Source of the DNA: JBGLNJ01 sp964353405
GTDB taxonomy: Bacteria; Chloroflexota; Anaerolineae; Fen-1058
Assembly (NCBI GenBank): GCA_964353405.1
Contig: CAYGWJ010000355.1
Coordinates: forward strand, 1 to 17,744
Length of the DNA: 17,744 bases
Direction: 5' to 3'
Below, one piece after another: positions 7,816 through 14,386 of this stretch. The first letter of the stretch is position 1; each line of letters begins with the position of its first letter. The notes below the pieces were generated by a model. The model did not search any database, was not told where the DNA came from, and saw nothing but the letters and a program-made list of their open reading frames with translations. The position numbers were made by a program, and so were the translations under genes.

Positions 7816-9207
7816 ATGAAACACAAACGCTTGACCTGGTATCTGACCTCTATGTTGGTCCTGGCGAGCTTGGTGTTGGGCGCTTGCACCAGCACCACGC
7901 CACCCGCCGCCCCACCCGCCGGCTCAACCGCGGCGCCGGCCAGCGGTGGCGGCGAGGTCAAAATCGCTTACTTCCTGTGGGACACCAATCAGCTCGGGCC
8001 TTATCAGCAATGCGCCACTGATTTCATGGCCAAGAACCCCAAAATCAAAATTGAGATCACCCAGATGGGCTGGGGAGACTATTGGACCAATCTCCAGACC
8101 TCCATGGCGGCCGGCAACGCGCCCGACGTGTTCACCAACCATTTAGCCAAGTACCCGGAGTTTGCCTCCAAGAATCAACTGGTGGATATTCAGCCGCTGG
8201 TGGTGCGGGATAAAGTAGATTTGGGCATCTATTTGTCCGGCCTGGCCGATCTGTGGGGGCGAGACGGCAAGCGCTTTGGCTTGCCCAAAGACTGGGATAC
8301 GATCGCCGTGGTCTACAACCAAGCCATGCTGGACAAGGCGGGCGTCACGGTGGATGAGCTTAACAGCGCCACGTGGAATCCCAAAGACGGCGGCACCTTT
8401 GAACAGATCGCCGCCAAATTGACCCTCGACAAGAACGGCAAAAATGCGCTGGACCCGGCCTTTGATAATAAGAACGTCGTTCAATACGGTTTTACCCCGT
8501 TTGCGTACAATGATTCCGGGGGGCCCTACGGCCAGACACAGTGGAGTTACTTTGCTTATTCCAACGGCTGGAAGTTCAACGACAAGCTCTATGACACAAA
8601 GTATTATTACGATGATCCCAAGCTGATCGAAACCATTACCTGGATGCAGAAACTGATGTTGGTAAAACACTATGCTCCGCCTTTTACCGATATTGCCAGC
8701 CTGGGGGGCGCCGCCCTGTTCAGCTCAGGAAAAGTGGCCATGGTGAGCGACGGCTCGTGGACGATCACCTACTATGCCAAATCCCCCTTCAAGATTGGTT
8801 TTGCCCGTCTCCCCCTTGGCCCGAATGGCCGCAAAAGCATGTTCAACGGCCTGGCCGACTCGATCTGGGTGGGTTCCAAGCACCAGGAAGAAGCCTGGCA
8901 GTGGGTCAAGTACCTGGCTTCACCCGAGTGTGCCAACGTGGTCGGCGCGGCGGCTGTAGTCTTCCCGGCGCAGGAGGCGGCAGTGAACAAGGCGGTGGAG
9001 GCGTACAAAGCCAAGGGGCTGGATATCTCTGCCTACACCAAACAGGCGTTGGAGAAAGACGGCACCTTCCTGTTCCCCGTCACCGATCATGCCTCTGAGA
9101 TTACCCCGATCATGACGGAGATAATGGGGAGCATCTGGTTGGGTACAGCCGATCCGGCAACAGCGCTGCCCGACGCGGCTAAGAAAGTCAACGCGCTGTT
9201 CAAGTAG
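7816..9207 (+). CDS. Sugar ABC transporter substrate-binding lipoprotein
   Basis: A 463-residue family 1 extracellular solute-binding protein. A lipoprotein signal peptide is clear: basic start (MKHKR), hydrophobic core, lipobox LGAC with lipidated Cys24, then a flexible Pro/Ala/Ser/Gly linker before the mature domain (VKIAYFLWDT). The mature domain has the usual SBP features, such as AAGNAPDVF, and many aromatic residues that could stack on sugar rings. The ATG at 7816 (RBS AAAGGAG seven bases upstream) is chosen because it places the signal peptide at the N-terminus. An in-frame GTG at 7720 would add 32 polar residues before it. It is the last gene of the importer; a stem-loop follows at 9245. 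Ligand unknown. Confidence 0.93.
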   Translation: MKHKRLTWYLTSMLVLASLVLGACTSTTPPAAPPAGSTAAPASGGGEVKIAYFLWDTNQLGPYQQCATDFMAKNPKIKIEITQMGWGDYWTNLQTSMAAGNAPDVFTNHLAKYPEFASKNQLVDIQPLVVRDKVDLGIYLSGLADLWGRDGKRFGLPKDWDTIAVVYNQAMLDKAGVTVDELNSATWNPKDGGTFEQIAAKLTLDKNGKNALDPAFDNKNVVQYGFTPFAYNDSGGPYGQTQWSYFAYSNGWKFNDKLYDTKYYYDDPKLIETITWMQKLMLVKHYAPPFTDIASLGGAALFSSGKVAMVSDGSWTITYYAKSPFKIGFARLPLGPNGRKSMFNGLADSIWVGSKHQEEAWQWVKYLASPECANVVGAAAVVFPAQEAAVNKAVEAYKAKGLDISAYTKQALEKDGTFLFPVTDHASEITPIMTEIMGSIWLGTADPATALPDAAKKVNALFK

Positions 9208-9244
9208 CCGTCGAGAGGACTCGGCGGAAACTCTTCTTTGGGTC

Positions 9245-9275
9245 CTTGGGCGCTGTAGAGGATACAGCGCCCAAG
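9245..9275 (+). terminator. Stem-loop closing the ABC transporter operon
   Basis: A perfect 13-base stem, CTTGGGCGCTGTA (9245-9257) with TACAGCGCCCAAG (9263-9275), and a five-base loop begins 38 bases after the binding-protein stop. It is strong enough to terminate or protect the transcript, but the following bases (TATCATCTC) are only weakly T-rich, so intrinsic termination is not certain. Confidence 0.6.
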
Positions 9276-9299
9276 TATCATCTCAATAATCCGGGGAAA

Positions 9300-9360
9300 G
9301 AACCTTGCGAAGGTTTAGTCCGAGTTCGCTGCGTAATGAGCGGAAACCTTCGCAAGGTTC
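9300..9360. repeat. Nested palindromic repeat (AACCTT..AAGGTT arms)
   Basis: Two 17-base arms, GAACCTTGCGAAGGTTT (9300-9316) and its exact reverse complement (9344-9360), flank a 27-base centre. Each arm is itself a palindrome, AACCTT-GCG-AAGGTT, so the DNA or RNA can fold either as one long hairpin or as two small ones. The layout is that of REP-like mobile intergenic repeats. Only one copy occurs in this window. Confidence 0.7.
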
Positions 9361-9498
9361 AAGTCCCCCCACTTTTTGAGAGGATACGCGCCCAAGGGCG
9401 AAAACTCTCCACGAGGTCTCTATCTCACCCATCGTTACCGGGGCACACGCCTGCCAAACGCGCAAGATCACCTGCCTACCCCTAACCCCGGCGATTGG

Positions 9499-9639
9499 AT
9501 GTCATTTAACCGGCCGGCTCACCTCACCCATGAAGAGTATCTCTGTTATGAAGATGTAAAGTATGTTGACGCATGCCTTGAGGTCACTTTTCCCGACGGC
9601 GTGCGTCGCGTTTGTCCCCCTGTGCCGAGCGGGCTATAA
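9499..9639 (+). pseudogene. Possible DUF2442-like fragment
   Basis: A 46-codon frame starting MSFNRP contains DVKYVDACLEVTFPDGVRRV, which fits the beta-strand pattern at the start of DUF2442 proteins (LxVtFxDGxxR). The family normally continues with a VDL motif and 40-60 more residues. Here the frame runs into PPVPSGL and a stop that lies inside the TATAAT at 9635. It is therefore probably a truncated remnant whose 3' part was replaced by the MNT promoter segment. Short match and no search, so tentative. Confidence 0.3.
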
Positions 9640-9640
9640 T
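9612..9640 (+). promoter_or_regulatory. Second copy of the MNT promoter
   Basis: TTGTCC (9612-9617), 17 bases, TATAAT (9635-9640), then six bases to the ATG at 9647. It matches the promoter at 31-58 in both boxes and in the very short distance to the start codon. It may still be active although the gene behind it is a relic. Confidence 0.55.
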
Positions 9641-9646
9641 AGAAGC

Positions 9647-9694
9647 ATGAACACTCAACGGCAACAGAAACTAGCCGAATTGTATGAGCGCCAA
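9647..9694 (+). pseudogene. Internally deleted relic of the MNT/HEPN locus
   Basis: The frame begins MNTQRQQKLAE, matching the first 11 codons of the MNT gene at 66 (MNIQRQQKLTE), and jumps directly to LYERQPAT, matching its last codons (LYERQLAT). About 300 bases of the gene are missing between. The overlapping HEPN start is also kept: ATGAGCGCCAACCTGCCA at 9684 gives MSANLP, as at 388. Homology fades at about 9701. The frame stays open to 9826, but nothing after the match resembles a protein I know. Both strands of the argument (start and end matching one gene nearby) come from direct comparison within the window. Confidence 0.75.
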
Positions 9695-9732
9695 CCTGCC
9701 ACGCCGCGCATTTCCCTTGTTTCCCCTGCCTG

Positions 9733-9741
9733 TGTTATAAT
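9733..9741 (+). promoter_or_regulatory. Extended -10 promoter of the polyphosphate operon
   Basis: TGT-TATAAT (9733-9741) is an extended -10 element with no clear -35. Transcription would start near 9748, leaving a leader of about 100 bases before the first PPK2 gene at 9850. It is very like the element at 673-681: both read GCCTGTGyTATAATT, with a CGCATTT about 20 bases earlier. Confidence 0.5.
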
Positions 9742-9743
9742 TG

Positions 9744-9800
9744 CCAGTGCTCCACTGGAGCTGATCCCTCGCATCTTTCGCCGGAAGAGTCATTCGGCGC
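9744..9800 (+). other. Two small hairpins in the leader of the polyphosphate operon
   Basis: CCAGTG-CTC-CACTGG (9744-9758) folds into a 6-base stem with a 3-base loop at the predicted transcript start. CGCCG (9779-9783) pairs with CGGCG (9795-9799). A 5'-end hairpin can stabilise an mRNA. I see no known riboswitch or pho-box-like direct repeat. Confidence 0.35.
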
Positions 9801-9849
9801 AAGAACCATCGAGCCGCTTTTGCTGAAATCCATGAAGGAGTCGGTAACC

Positions 9850-10803
9850 ATGCTCGAAGAAGTTGACCTCACCAAGTCGCTCGACAAAAAAGAGTACAAA
9901 AAGCTGATGCCCGCGCTGCGCAATCGCCTCTACTCGCTGCAAAAAGCAGCGTGGGACGCCAAGATCCCTATCGTCATCCTGTTTGAAGGGTGGGATGCCT
10001 CCGGCAAGGGCACCTCCATCCAGACGCTGACGGCGCGGCTCGACCCGCGTGGATTCAAGCTCTATCCGATCCGCGCCGCGCGCACCTACGAGCAGAAACG
10101 CCCCTGGCTGTGGCGCTTTTGGCTCAAGCTGCCCGGGCGCGGCGAGTGGGCCATGTTCGACCGTTCGTGGTACGGGCGCGTGCTGGTCGAACGCATAGAA
10201 AACCTGACGCCGGAACCGGAATGGCGGCGCGCTTACCGTGACATCGTGGACTTTGAGCGGGCGATTGCCGACGATGGATATCTCATCATCAAGTTCTGGC
10301 TACACATCAGCAAGCAAGAGCAAAAACGGCGCTATAAGAAACTCGTTCAGGATCCGCTGACGGCCTGGCAGGTGACCGCCGAGGACTGGGAGCATCACAG
10401 CAAATATGACGACTATCTCCTGGCGGTCGAAGAGATGTTGGAGCGCACCAATTCCGAATGGGGGCCGTGGGCGATTGTGGAAGCCACCGACCGCTACTGG
10501 ACGCACGTCAAGATCTTTCGGACCATCATCGCTTCGTTGGAAGAGCGATTGGGCAAGATCCCCGGCGCGCTTCCGCCTACGCCGGCCCCCACAGCAACCG
10601 TGACCGAAGACCTGGAACAGGAGGAAGCGCCGGCACAAGAGACTCTCCCCACTCCACCGGCCGAGGAGCAGGCAGTGGTCACCGAGAGCCCCGGCATAAA
10701 GACCCGCAAGACCAAGCGCAAAGAAGATGCGGCCGCCGAGCCTGAATCCGAGCCAGTCCGCAAAAAGAAGCGCAAGAAAGAAACGGCGAAAAAGCAAGAT
10801 TGA
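9850..10803 (+). CDS. ppk2: PPK2-family polyphosphate kinase (first of a pair)
   Basis: A 317-residue PPK2-family kinase, which transfers phosphate between polyphosphate and nucleotides. Walker A is at G47-T55 (GWDASGKGT) and the Walker B/lid motif starts at D104 (DRSWYGR). The kinase domain ends near 240. About 75 further residues form a low-complexity tail, first Pro/Glu-rich, then strongly Lys/Arg-rich (KKKRKKETAKK). The ATG at 9850 has GAAGGAG nine bases upstream and aligns codon for codon with the next gene (motifs at identical positions 47 and 104), so TTG 9820 and ATG 9832 are rejected. The sequence resembles the N-terminal half of two-domain polyphosphate:AMP phosphotransferases. Nucleotide preference is not provable from sequence. 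Confidence 0.88.
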   Translation: MLEEVDLTKSLDKKEYKKLMPALRNRLYSLQKAAWDAKIPIVILFEGWDASGKGTSIQTLTARLDPRGFKLYPIRAARTYEQKRPWLWRFWLKLPGRGEWAMFDRSWYGRVLVERIENLTPEPEWRRAYRDIVDFERAIADDGYLIIKFWLHISKQEQKRRYKKLVQDPLTAWQVTAEDWEHHSKYDDYLLAVEEMLERTNSEWGPWAIVEATDRYWTHVKIFRTIIASLEERLGKIPGALPPTPAPTATVTEDLEQEEAPAQETLPTPPAEEQAVVTESPGIKTRKTKRKEDAAAEPESEPVRKKKRKKETAKKQD

Positions 10804-10853
10804 GTGTCAATTGATTAGAAATGGCTTGCAAGGTTTCATAAAAGGAGCCGACC

Positions 10854-11648
10854 ATGTTAGAAACTGTTGACCTGTCCGTCTCGATGGACAAAGAAGAATA
10901 CCTTGAATCGCTCATCAAATACCAGGTGGCCCTGAGCGCGCTGGGCTACCAGGTGTATGTGCAGCAGCGCCCCGTCATCATGGTCTTTGAGGGCTGGGAT
11001 GCGGCCGGCAAAGGCGGCACGATCAAGCGTGTGACGGAACGACTCGACCCGCGCGGGTATGCTGTCCAGGCGATTGCCGCGCCGCAGGGCGACGACGCGA
11101 CGCATCACTACCTCTGGCGCTTTTGGCGGCGCTTGCCGGAAGCCGGGCAGATCGTTATCTTTGACCGCAGCTGGTATGGCCGCGTGATGGTAGAACGCAT
11201 CGAGGGCTTTTGCTCCGAAGCCGATTGGAAGCGTGCCTTTCGTGAGATCAACCAGTTCGAGCGCGAGCTGGTGGACTTTGGCACGATCCTCTTCAAGTTC
11301 TGGGTGCACGTCAGCAAGGACGAGCAGCTCCGCCGCTTTAACGAGCGATCCGCCGATGAGCTCAAAGGCTGGAAGCTGACCTCGGAGGACTGGCGCAATC
11401 GCGACAAGTGGGACTCGTACGAGCAGGCGGTCAACGACATGCTGCTCAAGACGAGCACGGTCACCGCGCCGTGGACGATTGTCGAATCCAACTGCAAGTG
11501 GTATGGCCGGGTCAAAGCGCTCAAGACGCTGGTGGACAAGCTGAGCAAGGAATTGAACTATGACCCGTTCGCGGAGGCAGCCGGCCGTGGCAAGACAAAG
11601 TCAGACAAGAAGCGCAAGGACAAGAAGAGCGGCTCGTCCCCGGTTTGA
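10854..11648 (+). CDS. ppk2: PPK2-family polyphosphate kinase (second of a pair)
   Basis: A 264-residue PPK2-family protein, clearly a paralogue of the gene before it: Walker A G47-T56 (GWDAAGKGGT) and DRSWYGR from D104 fall at the same residue numbers. It resembles the C-terminal half of polyphosphate:AMP phosphotransferase (FKFWVHVSKDEQLRRF, then LTSEDWRNRDKW). A short Lys-rich tail (KSDKKRKDKKSG) ends the protein. AAAGGAG lies six bases before the ATG, 50 bases from the first PPK2 gene. Its last 89 bases overlap the start of PPK1 in another frame. It may work as a heteromer with the first PPK2; that is inference. Confidence 0.88.
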   Translation: MLETVDLSVSMDKEEYLESLIKYQVALSALGYQVYVQQRPVIMVFEGWDAAGKGGTIKRVTERLDPRGYAVQAIAAPQGDDATHHYLWRFWRRLPEAGQIVIFDRSWYGRVMVERIEGFCSEADWKRAFREINQFERELVDFGTILFKFWVHVSKDEQLRRFNERSADELKGWKLTSEDWRNRDKWDSYEQAVNDMLLKTSTVTAPWTIVESNCKWYGRVKALKTLVDKLSKELNYDPFAEAAGRGKTKSDKKRKDKKSGSSPV

Positions 11649-13767
11649 CCTGGACGATCCCAAGCTCTACGTCAACCGCGAGCTAGGCATGCTGCAGTTC
11701 TTTCGCCGCGTGCTGGAAGAGGCGCGCGACGAAAGCAACCCGCTGCTGGAACGAGTCAAGTTCCTGGGAATCGTCGGCTCGAACCTGGACGAGTTTTTCA
11801 TGGTGCGCGTCGCCGGTCTCAAGCAGCAGATCGAGGCAGGCGTTGTGGAGCTCTCGCCGGATGGCTTGACCCCCGCCGAGCAACTGGCAGCGGTCCGCAA
11901 GGTGGCCCAACAGCTCATGACGGAGGCGCGCGAGTGCTTGCATGACCTTCTCCCCCAGCTCGACCAGGCCGGCCTTCACATCCTCAGTTATGATGCTCTG
12001 GACCGGAGGCAAAAGGCCAGCGTCAAGCAGTATTTCAAGCAAGTGGTGTTTCCGGTGCTCACCCCGCTGGCGTTCGACCCGGGCCGTCCCTTCCCGCACA
12101 TCTCGAACCTGAGCCTGAACCTGGCCGTGGTGATCCACGACAAAGAAGGCGAGCAACACTTTGCGCGCATCAAAGTGCCAGACACCCTGCCCCGTTTGGC
12201 GCCGATCAAGTCGCGATTGCGGCGGTCATCGGGAGCGACGCGCAAAGACGGCACGGCCCCTTATCACCATTATTTCGTGTGGCTGGAGCAGGTCGTGGCG
12301 GCGCACATTGATATGCTGTTCCCCGGCATGCAAGTCATCGAAGCGCATCCCTTCCGCATCACGCGCGATGCCGAAATGATGATCCAGGAGCTGGAAGCCG
12401 AGGACTTGCTCGAAACCATCGAGCAGAGTGTCCGGCAGAGGCGCTTTGGTCAGGCCGTGCGTGTCACCGTGACCGATTCCATGCCGACGCACGTGCGCAA
12501 CATCTTGATCGAAAACCTGGAGCTGGATCGCAACGATATTTACACACTGGACACACCGCTGGGCCTCAGCAGTCTCAGGAGCCTTTACAGCGTGGATCGC
12601 CACGACCTCAAAGACCCGCCCTTTTTGCCTGCGGTTCCACCCCCACTGGACGCCAGGCTCGCCGAAGGCGACATTTTTGCCGCCATCCGCCGCCAGGATA
12701 TTTTGCTTCACCATCCCTACGATTCGTTCACGCCAGTGGTGAGCTTTCTCAAGACAGCCGCCAACGATCCGGACGTGCTGGCGATCAAGCAAACGCTGTA
12801 CCGTGTCGGCCCCAACTCACCTATCGTGCAGGTCTTGCTGGAAGCCGTGCAGAATGGCAAGCAGGTCGCCGTCCTCGTGGAGCTCAAAGCGCGCTTTGAC
12901 GAAGAAAGCAACATCGAGTGGGCCAAGGCATTGGAGCGCGAAGGTGTCCACGTGGTGTATGGCCTGCTCGGACTCAAGACGCACTCCAAGATGGCGCTGG
13001 TGGTGCGCAAAGAAGGCGAGCGCATCCGGCGCTACATTCATCTTGCCACAGGCAACTATAACGCCGTCACGGCGCAGATCTATACCGATCTGGGCCTCTT
13101 TACCTGTGACGAAGACATCGGCGAGGATGTCTCCGACATCTTTAACTACCTCACCGGGTATTCGGCCAAGAAGGACTATCACAAGTGCCTGGTCGCGCCG
13201 ATCAATCTGCGCTCTGGCCTGGAAGCTCTCATCCAGCGCGAGATCGAGCACCAGCAGCGCGGCGAGCCAGGACACCTGATCTTTAAAATCAACTCGCTGG
13301 TGGACGAGCGGATGATGAGGTTGCTCTACCAGGCGTCCCAAGCCGGTGTCAAGATAGATCTGCTGGTGCGGGGTATGTGTTGTCTGCGGCCGGGGATCGA
13401 GGGTGTCAGCGACAACATCCAGGTGACGAGCGTCGTGGGGCGCTTTCTCGAACACACCCGCATTTATTGGTTTCGGAATGGCGGCAATGACGAGGTGTAT
13501 CTCGGCAGCGCCGACTTGATGCTGCGCAACCTCGACCGGCGCGTCGAGCTGTTATTCCCTATCGAAGACAAGCGGCTGGTGCGTCACCTGCGCGACGAGG
13601 TGCTGGCGACTTATATGGCCGATAACGTCAAGGCGCGTCGAATGTTGCCGGACGGCGCATACGCGCGCGTGCAGCCCGGCCCGGAGGATCAGCCGCTCAA
13701 CAGTCAAGCCTGGTTCATCCAGCGACGCGTCGAGATGGCCCGAGAGGACTTGGTGGATGGAGCATAA
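11560..13767 (+). CDS. ppk1: Polyphosphate kinase 1
   Basis: A 735-residue polyphosphate kinase that makes polyphosphate from ATP through a phosphohistidine. The N-terminal domain is typical (YVNRELGMLQFFRRVLEEA, then GSNLDEFFMVRVAGLK). The PLD-like C-terminal domains carry the catalytic His475 (GLKTHSKM), the nearby YIHLATGNYN and HHPYDSF. Length fits the family's roughly 690-740. The ATG at 11560 has AAGGA eight bases upstream but lies 89 bases inside the preceding ppk2. It gives an Arg-rich 28-residue extension before the first conserved residues. GTG 11587 is an alternative; ATG 11689 is too late because it cuts the conserved motif. The stop is two bases before the sixA ATG. Confidence 0.95.
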   Translation: MTRSRRQPAVARQSQTRSARTRRAARPRFDLDDPKLYVNRELGMLQFFRRVLEEARDESNPLLERVKFLGIVGSNLDEFFMVRVAGLKQQIEAGVVELSPDGLTPAEQLAAVRKVAQQLMTEARECLHDLLPQLDQAGLHILSYDALDRRQKASVKQYFKQVVFPVLTPLAFDPGRPFPHISNLSLNLAVVIHDKEGEQHFARIKVPDTLPRLAPIKSRLRRSSGATRKDGTAPYHHYFVWLEQVVAAHIDMLFPGMQVIEAHPFRITRDAEMMIQELEAEDLLETIEQSVRQRRFGQAVRVTVTDSMPTHVRNILIENLELDRNDIYTLDTPLGLSSLRSLYSVDRHDLKDPPFLPAVPPPLDARLAEGDIFAAIRRQDILLHHPYDSFTPVVSFLKTAANDPDVLAIKQTLYRVGPNSPIVQVLLEAVQNGKQVAVLVELKARFDEESNIEWAKALEREGVHVVYGLLGLKTHSKMALVVRKEGERIRRYIHLATGNYNAVTAQIYTDLGLFTCDEDIGEDVSDIFNYLTGYSAKKDYHKCLVAPINLRSGLEALIQREIEHQQRGEPGHLIFKINSLVDERMMRLLYQASQAGVKIDLLVRGMCCLRPGIEGVSDNIQVTSVVGRFLEHTRIYWFRNGGNDEVYLGSADLMLRNLDRRVELLFPIEDKRLVRHLRDEVLATYMADNVKARRMLPDGAYARVQPGPEDQPLNSQAWFIQRRVEMAREDLVDGA

Positions 13768-13769
13768 CC

Positions 13770-14354
13770 ATGAAACTTTATCTTCTTCGCCACGGTCTGG
13801 CGGGCGATCGCGAAACGTGGGCGGGCGACGATTTTGATCGCCCGTTGACGGACGCAGGCAAAGAGCGTATGGCCCGCGAAGCGGCGACCCTCGCCAGGTT
13901 GAACCTGAACCTTGACGTGATCCTCACCAGTCCTCTGGTGCGCGCCTACCAGACGGCCGAGATTGTCGCGCAGCTATTGAACATGGCCGATAAGCTGGTC
14001 AAAGACGAGCGGCTCAGCCCGGGCTTTAGATCGAATCAACTGGCGGGAATCTTGCAAGCCTATCCTGAGGCAAAGGCCTTGATGCTGGTCGGCCATGAAC
14101 CGGATTTCAGCCAGCTCATCGGCGAGCTGATCGGTGGAGGTCGCATTGCGTGTAAAAAGGGCAGCCTGGCCTGCGTGGAATTGAACAACGAATTGAACAA
14201 CGAATTGAACAACGAAAACAGCGGATTGGGAAAGGAACGGATAGGGAAGGAACGAAGTGAAACCATGTCAAACTACTTGAACAACAAATCCCTGCATGGT
14301 GAGCTGGTCTGGCTCATCCCACCGTCTGTGCTGGCTCTTGCGCACGTGCGTTGA
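13770..14354 (+). CDS. sixA: SixA-type phosphohistidine phosphatase with an Asn/Glu-rich insertion
   Basis: A 194-residue histidine-phosphatase-superfamily protein: catalytic RHG at 7-9 (LYLLRHGLA) and second His109 in VGHEPDFS, with TSPLVRAYQTAE between. SixA removes phosphate from phosphohistidine in proteins. Relatives are about 150-165 residues. The extra length lies between ACVEL (about 136) and GELVWLIPP (about 175) and begins with three perfect copies of a 12-base repeat encoding ELNN (14178-14213). The reading frame is kept, the insertion is near the C-terminus, and all catalytic residues remain, so the enzyme may still work. The gene starts two bases after ppk1 and is surely co-transcribed. 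Phosphohistidine on PPK1 itself is an attractive target, but this is inference. Confidence 0.88.
   Translation: MKLYLLRHGLAGDRETWAGDDFDRPLTDAGKERMAREAATLARLNLNLDVILTSPLVRAYQTAEIVAQLLNMADKLVKDERLSPGFRSNQLAGILQAYPEAKALMLVGHEPDFSQLIGELIGGGRIACKKGSLACVELNNELNNELNNENSGLGKERIGKERSETMSNYLNNKSLHGELVWLIPPSVLALAHVR
14178..14213 (+). repeat. Triple 12-base tandem repeat inside sixA
   Basis: Three exact copies of GAATTGAACAAC (14178-14189, 14190-14201, 14202-14213) encode ELNN three times. A fourth partial copy, TTGAACAAC, occurs at 14278-14286, still within the inserted segment. Between them lie two near-copies of a purine-rich string (GGGAAAGGAACGGA and GGGAAGGAACGAA). The A-rich codons differ from the G+C-rich codons of the rest of the gene. 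Confidence 0.9.
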
Positions 14355-14386
14355 ACGAACGCCTCTGGTAAAAGAGCAGGCGTCTC

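Larger units (their letters stand above)
9208..9849. other. Intergenic stretch of relics and repeats
   Basis: This 642-base stretch holds no intact gene that I can support. In order it contains the operon stem-loop (9245-9275), a nested palindrome (9300-9360), a degraded direct repeat (9257-9275 against 9379-9396, differing by one missing base), a possible DUF2442-like fragment (9499-9639), a relic of the MNT/HEPN locus with its promoter (9612-9694), and the probable promoter and leader of the polyphosphate operon (9733-9849). I see nothing recognisable in 9397-9498. Confidence 0.7.

Noticed and set aside
12817..13455. Long open frames on the minus strand across ppk1 and the hybrid kinase
   Set aside because: They are shadows of strongly conserved genes on the plus strand, with no recognisable domains or ribosome sites.
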